From: Anaerolineales bacterium | GTDB taxonomy: Bacteria > Chloroflexota > Anaerolineae > 4572-78 > J111 | Length of the DNA: 5,943 nt | Reading direction: 5' to 3' | NCBI GenBank assembly: GCA_012032575.1 | Contig: JAAUSP010000481.1 | Span: forward strand, 1 to 5,943 | Part shown: one piece after another, positions 1 to 5,943 of the stretch | How positions within the stretch are numbered: position 1 is the stretch's first letter | Layout of the letters: every line of letters starts with the position of its first letter | Position numbers and translations under genes: made by a program | Notes under the pieces: model-generated | Seen by the model: the letters and a program-made list of their open reading frames with translations, nothing else | What the model was told of the DNA's origin: nothing | Databases searched by the model: none

Positions 1-1
1 G

Positions 2-957
2 GATTATGGAAACATCATCTTTGACCGTGATATTTTTGGAGGAGGCGATGCCGGGGATTATGGGATTTCAATGCATCAGGGGAAAATCCGCTTCGGCGTG
101 GGGCAAGGGGGAACTGATCAGACCCTTTGTGGGGCAATCAATGTGGCCAATGGTCAGTGGCATCATATTGCCGTAACTCGTAAAAGTAGCGACGGACAAA
201 TGCGTATTTACGTAGATGGTCAACAAGATGTTCAGGGCACAGGGCCAACCGGAGATATTAGTTACAGAAATGGCCGGTCCACCAGTTATCCCAATAGCGA
301 CCCTTATTTGGTCATTGCTGCTGAGAAACACGACGCCGGATCAAGTTATCCCTCTTATAACGGTTTTATTGACGAAGTACGTATCTCCAACAGCATCCGT
401 TACTCGTCAAACTTTACCCGCCCCTCGGCACCCTTCACCCCTGATACCAACACGGTTGCGCTATATCATTTTAATGAAGGACCGGCCGCGCTTGTACCAC
501 TAACAAAGTCATTGTGGATAGCTCTGGGGCCAGCGGGGGTCCCAGTAATGGAATTTGCCGGTATGGCGGTTCTGGTACGTCGGGACCGGTTTATAGCACT
601 GATACGCCTTTTGGGAGCTCGCCTCCTCCAACACCGGATGCCATCGCGCCCGTCATTTCTAATGTTGATCAGGAGCCTTTGGATACCACTGTGCTCATTA
701 CCTGGAACACGAATGAAGCGGCTACCAGTCGGGTATCGTATGGTATCGGCTCAACGTCCATGAGCACAATAGAAAGCTCAACCTATAATTTTTCACATAA
801 TGTATTCATCGAGGGATTGCTGCCCACTACCAACTATGAGTGCCTGGTTCATTCCAGAGATGCGTCTGGAAATACAGCCATTTCTCAGTCTTGTGATTTT
901 GCAACCCTTAGCCCAAATGATATTTCCCGAATTTATCTGGCGCTGATCTTGAAATAG
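2..957 (+). CDS. Exported LamG + fibronectin type III protein, 5' partial, one internal frameshift
   Basis: This is probably a cell-surface or secreted binding protein; no enzyme motif is visible. The window opens inside a LamG (concanavalin-A-like) domain in frame 2, at the strand reading GNIIFDRD. The domain continues through GQWHHIAVTR, IYVDGQ, a Cys in TLCGA, EKHDAG, GFIDEVRISN and TVALYHFNEG. At about 479-481 the frame is lost. Adding one G gives NEGTG and moves into frame 1, which runs VIVDSSGASGGPSNG, then a Pro-rich hinge, then a fibronectin type III domain (about 637-909; VLITWNTNEAATSRVSYG and the GLLPTTNYECLVHSRDASGN strand). It stops at 955-957 after a short tail, RIYLALILK. The corrected visible part is 318 residues. 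The LamG domain is a paralogue of the two in the lipoprotein downstream. Uncorrected, the gene falls into two overlapping frames (to 763 in frame 2, from about 481 in frame 1). The N-terminus and any signal peptide lie upstream. Domain calls are firm; ligand unknown. Confidence 0.82.
479..481 (+). other. Frameshift site: one base missing in a G run (LamG-FnIII gene)
   Basis: Frame 2 carries the LamG domain up to FNEG and then turns into non-LamG sequence. Frame 1 takes over with VIVDSSGASGGPSNG, the usual LamG ending. Reading GGG instead of GG at 479-480 gives NEGTG, which matches DEGAGTG and DEGSGT at the same place in the two LamG copies downstream. Confidence 0.85.
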
Positions 958-961
958 CCCA

Positions 962-974
962 AAAGGGAGCAGGA
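962..974 (+). promoter_or_regulatory. Ribosome binding site of the PIG-V gene
   Basis: The purine-rich stretch AAAGGGAGCAGGA lies just upstream of ATG 980 and inside the 22-base gap after the preceding stop. It supports ATG 980 as the start and translation of this gene from the same message as the LamG gene. Confidence 0.6.
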
Positions 975-979
975 CCCTG

Positions 980-2212
980 ATGTCCATCTTAACCTCAAAA
1001 TCGGAACAACCTTACCAGCGTCGAACATTGACTTGGCTGGATCGTCTGCAATTGTTGCCCTGGTGGGGGCAGTGTGCGGCCCTATGGTTGGCTACGCTGC
1101 TTGTGCTAACCGCCGTTGGGTTGATTGCGGTGCAGATATTGGATTTACGTGAAGGGTACGACCCGATTATCGGTGTACCACCCAACTCGGTTCCCGGCAT
1201 CTGGGCGCGCTGGGATTCGCCTTATTATATCCACCTGGCCAGAGATGGTTATGCTGCCGTGCCTTATGCCATGGGATATTTTCCGCTCTACCCATTGTTG
1301 ATGCGCGGCCTGTCCAACCTGACCGGCTTGAGTTTGGCGTTTTCGGGGATGCTTATCTCACAATTAAGTTATCTGGCAGCAATCTTATTTTTTTACAAAC
1401 TGGCTCGACTTATCCGAGATGACCATGCTTATGCCATGCGCTGTGTTCTCTATCTGGTGCTATTCCCGTCATCTTTTTTCTTTTTCGCCGTGTATGCTGA
1501 GCCGTTGTCATTAGCTTTTTCAATTCTGGCAGTTTGGCTGACTCTGGGAACTCCGCCGCGTTACCACTGGTCTGGTCTGGCTCTGGGGATTGCTTCGGCA
1601 GCCCGACCGGTTGGCTGGCTGCTCAATCTGATTTTGTTGGCTGAATTTGGGCTGCGGCGTAAATTTAAGTGGGCACCGCTCTTTTCCCTGGCGGTAGGTC
1701 TGATGCTTTCAGTTTTGGGCGTAGTAGCCTTTGTATTTTATCTCTATTCGATTACCGGCACATTTATGGCTATTCCTAAAGCCCAATCTCAATGGTTGCG
1801 CCATTGGGAGCTTCCCTGGGTAACTCTGGAAAAAAGTATTTTTATTGCCTTGACCGGTAATGGTGTAGAGAATGATTGGTTTCTATACGTTATTAATTGG
1901 AGCGATCTGTTATGTACCCTGCTGGTACTGGCCTTAACCGTTGTAGCCTTCGTCTGGTCCCTCAAGCAACGCTTCAAATGGAGCCTGACCATTTATCTCA
2001 TCATCACCCTGATTTTTTTGCTAGCCCAGCAAGGATTGGAGGAAGTGCCTTTGTGGGGTATGACCCGTTGGGTGGCTGCAATTTTTCCACTTTATTTGAT
2101 TTTAGGTGATATCAGCCGGCGCAAAATTGTGCAAGGCGCGATAGCGCTTGTTTCCGGCTGCTTTCTGATTCTTTTTATGGCCTGGTGGACAAGCGGCCGT
2201 TGGATTGGCTAA
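980..2212 (+). CDS. PIG-V family (GT76-like) integral membrane mannosyltransferase
   Basis: This is a multi-pass membrane glycosyltransferase of 410 residues. Eukaryotic PIG-V adds the second mannose of the GPI anchor from dolichyl-phosphate-mannose; bacterial relatives are expected to use polyprenyl-phosphate sugars on the outer face of the membrane. Acceptor and sugar here are unknown. Visible signatures: a first membrane helix (about 33-55); an outer loop with WARWDSPYYIHLARDGY (about 75-91), in which Asp79 is the likely catalytic acid/base; GYFPLYPLL (99-107); FPSSFFFFAVYAEPLSLAF (162-180), the family's FF-x-x-x-x-Y-x-E-x-L motif; SAARPVGWL (206-214), the family's ARP-x-G motif; and MTRWVAAIFPLYLIL near the C-terminus (361-375). 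About ten hydrophobic segments are visible. The frame is intact from ATG to TAA, the only unbroken gene in the window. It sits between two LamG genes with gaps of 22 and about 75 bases, so a surface protein or glycan acceptor is a reasonable guess but not shown. Confidence 0.88.
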   Translation: MSILTSKSEQPYQRRTLTWLDRLQLLPWWGQCAALWLATLLVLTAVGLIAVQILDLREGYDPIIGVPPNSVPGIWARWDSPYYIHLARDGYAAVPYAMGYFPLYPLLMRGLSNLTGLSLAFSGMLISQLSYLAAILFFYKLARLIRDDHAYAMRCVLYLVLFPSSFFFFAVYAEPLSLAFSILAVWLTLGTPPRYHWSGLALGIASAARPVGWLLNLILLAEFGLRRKFKWAPLFSLAVGLMLSVLGVVAFVFYLYSITGTFMAIPKAQSQWLRHWELPWVTLEKSIFIALTGNGVENDWFLYVINWSDLLCTLLVLALTVVAFVWSLKQRFKWSLTIYLIITLIFLLAQQGLEEVPLWGMTRWVAAIFPLYLILGDISRRKIVQGAIALVSGCFLILFMAWWTSGRWIG

Positions 2213-2287
2213 AAAGATAGCACGGCACAAAGCCGCAGGTGAATATTGTTCCCCTGGCACCTGTTTACTTTAGGGAGGTATTTTGTC
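2213..2287 (+). other. Short intergenic leader between the PIG-V and lipoprotein genes
   Basis: This 75-base gap holds a 6-base inverted repeat, CAGGTG (2236-2241) and CACCTG (2258-2263), with a 16-base loop, followed by the lipoprotein ribosome binding site. There is no T-run, so it is not a convincing intrinsic terminator, and no clear -35/-10 pair was seen. Read-through from the upstream gene is therefore likely. Confidence 0.4.
2272..2278 (+). promoter_or_regulatory. Strong Shine-Dalgarno AGGGAGG that fixes a TTG start
   Basis: AGGGAGG ends nine bases before TTG 2288. The open frame extends upstream to another TTG at 2246, but that codon has no ribosome binding site. Starting at 2288 also gives a standard lipoprotein signal peptide, so 2288 is preferred. 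Confidence 0.75.
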
Positions 2288-5200
2288 TTGGGTAATACAT
2301 TCCGGCTTGAAGGGAGTCAAGCCCTGTTAAAGTGTATTCTGGTCGGTGCGACAGCGCTGGTTTTAATGGGCTTATTGGCAGCTTGTGGCGGCGCTGCCCC
2401 GGAGACCGACCAAATCGCCGCTCAAATTCTGTCAACGCCAACTTCATTGTCAAATTCTGCATCGCCTGAACTATCTACGGCAGCAATCCCGGCTTCGGCC
2501 ACTACTGTGCCCACTGAGGAAGCCGTAGCCCCACCGACGCCTTCTGCTTCCGAAGAAGCGGCTGTTCCTGTGGCTGAAGAGGCAAACCAGCCCGTCGAAC
2601 TATCTTCCGATGCGGCCGGTTATGCCTTGCGCTTTTTCGGCACAGGCAAAGATGACCTGGATCGGGTCAAAATCCCGCTCGATGCCCCGGTCAATATCGG
2701 CGCTGAAGATTTTACGCTTGAATGGTGGCTGAAAGCCAACCCCGGTGATAATCAAAGTGGCGCTTGTGGCCTGGGCAATGATAATTGGATTACCGGCAAC
2801 ATTATCTTTGATCGTGATATTTGGGGCGCTGGCGATTATGGCGATTATGGTGTCTCGCTGGCCGGTGGACGCATCGCTTTTGGCGTCAATAATGGTACAG
2901 CCGGCGAGGGCATTTGCAGCACCACCGATATTGCCGATGGCCGCTGGCATCATCTCGCCGTCACCCGGCGGCTGGCCGATGGGTGGATGGGTATTTTTGT
3001 GGACGGTCAACTGGAAGCGCAGCTCGATGGCCCGGACGGCAATATCAACTATCGTCTGGAGCGCACCAGCGACTATAAGAATGATCCTTTCTGGTTATTG
3101 GCGCCGAAAAACACGATGCTGGGACACAATACCCCTCCTTCAATGGTTGGCTCGACGAAATTCGTATATCCAACATGCTCCGTTATACCGACAATTTCAT
3201 TCCACCTTCAGCCCCTTTTCAACCCGATACTAATACCAAAGCCCTGTGGCATCTTGATGAGGGCGCCGGTACCGGCATAAGTGACGCCTCGCCGGAGGGC
3301 TTGAGTGCGGGCACGCTGAATGTTGGCGGACCTAACAATGGGCCGCAGTGGGCCGCCTCTGATGCTCCTTTAAGTCAGGATAGACAAACGGCCTCACCCG
3401 CTCCGGCAACAGATTCAGGTTTAACAGTACCTCCGGTAGTTGAGGCCGCCCCATCTGTAAGCGAAGCTGCGCTCTCTGCTGTTACAGCCGGCTACGCTCT
3501 GCGCTTCTTTGGCACCGGCAGCGATGATATTGACCGAGTCAAGATACCCGTTGATGATCCGGCTACAGGTGAGGCCGGCCCGCCGGCTGATGTAGGGTTT
3601 ACCGATTTTACTCTGGAAGGGTGGTTGCGGGCCGAACTGTCGGAAAACCCGGCCCCGTCCGTCGAATGTGGACCTGATAACGTCAATTGGATCAACGGCA
3701 ATATTATTTTTGATCGGGATCGCCACAGCCAGGGCCGTAAGTATGGCGTTTCGTTAGCCGGGGGGCAGCTTGTTTTTGGCGTGAGCGGTGCTGAAGGTGT
3801 AGGAGATTATACCTTGTGTGGTACCAGCACGGTTGCCGATGGGCAGTGGCACCATATCGCCGTGCAGCGTCGCCGTACCGATGGCGCCCTCTGGCTGTTT
3901 GTGGATGGTCAACTGGAGGCCGAAGGAACCGGCCCTGGCGGTGATATTAGCTACCCCGACGATGGCCTGCCTGGCGATTTTTGTGAGGGTCCTTGCACCA
4001 ATAGTGATCCCTTCCTGGTCATTGGGGCAGAAAAGCATGATGCCGGCGCGGCCTATCCCTCTTTTAGTGGTTTTATTGATGAGGTGCGTTTATCCAATAA
4101 TTTGCGTTATAACGATAGCTTTACACACCCGATGCACCATTTGAGCCGGATGCCAATACAGTAGCCCTGTGGCACTTTGACGAGGGGAGCGGCACAGTCG
4201 TAGGCGATGCTGCCCCCGGTAGTCTAAGCACCGGGGTGCTCATGGTCGGCGGGCCAAACAATGGGCCGCAGTGGGTAATTTCTGATGCCCCGTTAGGGGT
4301 ACAGCTTGCTACTTCGGGGCCGGCAGCATCTGCTCTGGAAGGGGCAATTGTTCAAACAACGGTGGCTGATTTTCAGGAATGTTTGCCTGTTGACAATGTA
4401 TCTATTCCCGGCGGGGTGCTGACCGATGTAACCGTTACCGCTGGCAGCGATGGTGAAATCCGTTTGAAGGCCCTTTTGGAAGATTATTTTGAAGCAAATC
4501 AGGTAGACCCGGCGTTGTGGTTTGTTACCAATAATCCCGGTTATGGTAATTATCCCCTTATCGGGAGTGGGGTTATTACGCATCTGAACAGTGGTATACG
4601 TTCGCAAATGACCTTTGACCAGCCCCGTATTGCCGTGGAAGCCCGCGTCCGCTTTGGCGACCCCAAAACAGGCTTTGCCGATTTGGGGTTTGGCAAACCG
4701 GATAAAGTAGCCGGCCCACCCAACTGGCTTTTTATCACAACTAATGAAAGCCCTTTTCCTATAGCCAACGCCTATCATCCTGATAATTTTCCCAACGGTC
4801 CCAACCGGCAAGTTATTAATGATGTGCCTGTGATCGATTTTCGCACCTATCGTATCGTGGTTGAAGATTGGACCAAAGCTGACTATTTTGTAGATGGCAT
4901 GTTGCGAGATACTAAAATATATACGACGCCGGTTTTTACCCAGCCAGCTTACGTTTGGCTCTACACCGATTTTTTTGAGCGCCGGGAAATCTACGCTGAC
5001 TGGATTCGGGTGGCCTATTACGAAAAGCCAACGGGTACCTATTTATCCTGTATCCAGGATGCGGGTGAGGTTGTCCCCTGGGAGACATTTTCCTGGGAGG
5101 CCACTGTGCCGGAGGCTACCTCAATTTCCTTCCGCACTCGCACTTCTACCGATGGCTCAACCTGGTCTGACTGGTCAGAGCCTGTGAGCGACAGCGGCAG

Positions 5201-5315
5201 CCCTGTTACCAGCCCTCCGGGGCGTTATCTGCAATATATAATTGACTTGTCCACAACTGACGTGGTTGAATCACCGGAAATACAGGCGGTAGCGATTGAT
5301 TATTCATCTCCTTAA
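2288..5315 (+). CDS. Large LamG-repeat surface lipoprotein, two internal frameshifts
   Basis: This is a predicted lipid-anchored cell-surface binding protein of about 1009 residues once one base is added near 3091 and one near 4130. From TTG 2288 the N-terminus has Arg/Lys, a hydrophobic core (about 16-30) and the lipobox LAAC with Cys33. Next come a Thr/Ser/Pro/Glu/Ala linker (34-108), LamG-1 (about 109-362), a second low-complexity linker (363-399), LamG-2 (about 400-670), a third beta sandwich opening with EDYFEANQVDPALW (about 732-915), and a C-terminal module (about 917-1009) with RTRTSTDGSTWSDWS and SPPGRYLQYIIDLSTTD. Each LamG carries WHH-(L/I)-AV, (I/L)FVDGQLEA and EKHDAG strands and a likely disulfide (Cys160/210 and Cys461/511). 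The third sandwich resembles GH16-type folds but lacks an ExDxxE catalytic motif, so a binding role is likelier. Uncorrected, the gene splits into three open frames: to 3280, about 3091-4164, and about 4131-5315. Ligand unknown. Confidence 0.83.
2612..3372 (+). repeat. LamG domain copy 1 of the lipoprotein
   Basis: This copy runs from AAGYALRFFGTGKDDLDRV to SDAPL. It aligns end to end with the copy at 3484-4295, and its second half aligns with the LamG at the window start. Its closing hinge GGPNNGPQW is encoded by a 19-base stretch (3334-3352) that is identical in the next copy; the rest has diverged at third codon positions and in loops. Confidence 0.85.
3089..3093 (+). other. Frameshift site: one C missing (lipoprotein LamG-1)
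   Basis: Frame 2 reads DPF and then departs from the family. Frame 1, from CTG 3091, reads LVIGAEKHDAG, matching the downstream copy, where TTCCTGG encodes FL. Here TTCTGG is seen, so one C is missing. Frame 1 continues with DEIRISNMLRY and PDTNTKALWHLDEG. Confidence 0.9.
3484..4295 (+). repeat. LamG domain copy 2 of the lipoprotein
   Basis: This copy runs from TAGYALRFFGTGSDDIDRV to SDAPL. Compared with copy 1 it has an acidic and proline-rich insertion near 3556-3594 and a Cys-bearing loop, CEGPC (3982-3996), before NSDPFLVIGAEKHDAG. In its GTGPGGDISY and GFIDEVR strands it is closer to the LamG at the window start than to copy 1. Confidence 0.85.
4126..4131 (+). other. Frameshift site: one C missing in a C run (lipoprotein LamG-2)
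   Basis: Frame 1 reads YNDSFTHP and then MHHLSRMPIQ followed by TAG. Frame 3 from GAT 4131 reads DAPFEPDANTVALWHFDEG, the conserved LamG ending also found in the two other copies. Restoring one C to the CCC at 4128-4130 joins them as FTHPDAPF. Confidence 0.9.
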
Positions 5316-5378
5316 ATCCTTGCCGGTATTTTTGAGATAGGGCCAGCTTCATCCGTTAGCTTGGGAGGGTTTGACGAA
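5316..5378 (+). other. Intergenic gap before the acyltransferase gene
   Basis: These 63 bases hold no convincing terminator hairpin with a T-run and no clear promoter. The only recognisable element is the ribosome binding site at 5363-5369. Confidence 0.4.
5363..5369 (+). promoter_or_regulatory. Strong Shine-Dalgarno GGGAGGG that fixes the acyltransferase start
   Basis: GGGAGGG lies nine bases before ATG 5379. The acyltransferase frame itself has no ATG or GTG start ahead of its first helix and is closed upstream by a TGA at 5372. The well-placed ATG is in a different frame, which argues that a base is missing just after it. Confidence 0.75.
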
Positions 5379-5943
5379 ATGCTAAAAAAGAGACACAGCG
5401 CGAGTCTGTTTCATCAGATCAGGCCAGACTCACCTGGCTTGATCCCATCAAAGGGATTGCTATTTTGGGAGTAGTGCTTTATCACATTGCTATTGCCCTT
5501 TTTGGTATTCCTCCTTTTGACCACCCCAAAGACGACTGGTTGCCTCTGTTTGAGCGTTTCAGCCAGCTTCAACCCTGGCCCAATGCTAGTCTGATTCCAT
5601 ACCTGATTTTAAATCTTTTTCGTGATATCGGCTGGTTGGGCTATCAGGGGGTGCATCTGTTTCTGGTGCTGAGCGGCTTTGGTTTAAGCTGGTCAATGGC
5701 CAACCGCTTACCAACCAGCGATGTTAATATAAAGCAGTTCTTTCAACGCCGTTTGTGGCGAATTTTCCCCCTATTTTGGATGGGGCATATCTTTTTTCTC
5801 TTTTTTCATGCCCTTACCGGTCAACCGGATATTTCTATTTATGACCCGCGCTTTTATCTGAGTCTAATAGGCTTTCGTTTTTTTTCTGATACCTTTTACT
5901 ACGTTGCTCGGCCTGGTGGTATATCGGTCTTATTTTCAGCTTT
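5379..5943 (+). CDS. Acyltransferase-3 family membrane protein, 3' partial, two frameshifts
   Basis: This is the N-terminal 189 residues (after adding two bases) of a multi-pass AT3 acyltransferase, the family that O-acetylates or otherwise acylates surface polysaccharides, lipids and peptidoglycan. From ATG 5379 the corrected sequence opens MLKKETQRES, followed by LTWLDPIKGIAILGVVLYH. Lys25 and His36 form the family's (K/R)-x10-H motif in the first helix. Further motifs are GVHLFLVLSGFGLSW (about 91-105), FFQRRLWRIFPLFW (about 121-134) and, after the second shift, AWWYIGLIFSF at the window end. Without correction the ATG frame stops at the TAG around 5472, and the main frame (2) lacks a start. 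The gene follows the LamG lipoprotein by 63 bases, so it may act on the same surface structure; its substrate cannot be read from the sequence. Confidence 0.85.
5384..5389 (+). other. Frameshift site: A6 tract just after the acyltransferase start codon
   Basis: ATG CTA is followed by an A-rich run of six bases after the T. With one more A the start frame reads MLKKETQRES and runs directly into LTWLDPIKG. With six A it stops early. A short A tract in this position could in principle also slip, but a missing base is the simpler reading. Confidence 0.8.
5909..5911 (+). other. Frameshift site: one G missing near the window end (acyltransferase)
   Basis: Frame 2 runs FYYVAR and then PGGISVLFS, which is not AT3-like. 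Frame 1 from GCC 5911 reads AWWYIGLIFSF, matching the family's aromatic W-(Y/F)-I-G-L helix start. Reading GGG instead of GG at 5910-5911 joins the two as FYYVARAWWYIGL. Confidence 0.75.

Noticed and set aside
2236..2263. Inverted repeat CAGGTG/CACCTG upstream of the lipoprotein start, considered as terminator or operator
   Set aside because: Six base pairs with a 16-base loop and no following T-run; a match of this size is expected by chance in a window this long.
2246..2287. Upstream TTG at 2246 as the lipoprotein start
   Set aside because: No ribosome binding site precedes it, and the extra residues would place sequence ahead of a normal lipoprotein signal peptide; TTG 2288 has AGGGAGG at good spacing.
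2600..3010. Open frame on the - strand (136 codons) opposite LamG copy 1
   Set aside because: A shadow frame of the conserved LamG coding strand, with low-complexity Ile/Ala-rich translation.
479..4131. Programmed ribosomal frameshifting as the cause of the frame changes in LamG genes
   Set aside because: The sites differ in sequence, lack slippery heptamers of the X-XXY-YYZ type, and fall at different places in each domain; missing bases explain all of them.
3334..4275. Exact 19-base direct repeat (3334-3352 and 4257-4275), considered as a mobile or recombination repeat
   Set aside because: It encodes the same conserved hinge, NNGPQW, in both LamG copies and sequence diverges on both sides, so it is explained by domain duplication.
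4293..4811. Long open frame on the - strand (172 codons) opposite the lipoprotein
   Set aside because: It is antisense to a region with clear protein-family conservation, and its translation has no recognisable domain or ribosome binding site support.

Overview
The window reads as part of a chromosome of a Chloroflexota-like (Anaerolineae or related) bacterium. This is an inference. It rests on large exported LamG proteins with Thr/Ser/Pro/Glu/Ala linkers, a bacterial PIG-V-type mannosyltransferase, a C-terminal tail of the form R-I-Y-L-x-L-I-L-K, roughly balanced base composition by eye, and strong GGGAGG-type ribosome binding sites. No rRNA, tRNA, CRISPR array, insertion sequence or phage gene was seen.

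Layout: all four genes lie on the + strand, about 20 to 75 bases apart, which suggests one transcription unit. (1) 2-957 is the 3' part of an exported LamG plus fibronectin type III protein; its N-terminus lies outside the window. (2) 980-2212 is an intact 410-residue PIG-V (GT76-like) membrane mannosyltransferase. (3) 2288-5315 is a lipoprotein of about 1009 residues, once two frameshifts are corrected. It has a lipobox Cys, a low-complexity linker, two LamG domains, a third concanavalin-A-like sandwich and a C-terminal beta module. (4) 5379-5943 is the N-terminal part of an acyltransferase-3 membrane protein, cut by the window end.

The most important point for a reader is that three of the four genes are broken by single-base frameshifts, five in total, near 480, 3091, 4130, 5389 and 5911. 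In every case adding one base to a neighbouring run of identical bases restores the family sequence, and every event is a loss. This one-sided pattern fits systematic homopolymer undercalling in the source read data better than gene decay. Automatic gene callers would split the LamG lipoprotein into three false genes and miss the acyltransferase start.

Functionally, two surface LamG proteins around a lipid-linked-sugar mannosyltransferase, followed by a glycan-type acyltransferase, suggest a cell-surface adhesion and surface-glycan or glycoprotein modification locus. That link is inferred only from gene order. I did not find evidence for a clearly new system.
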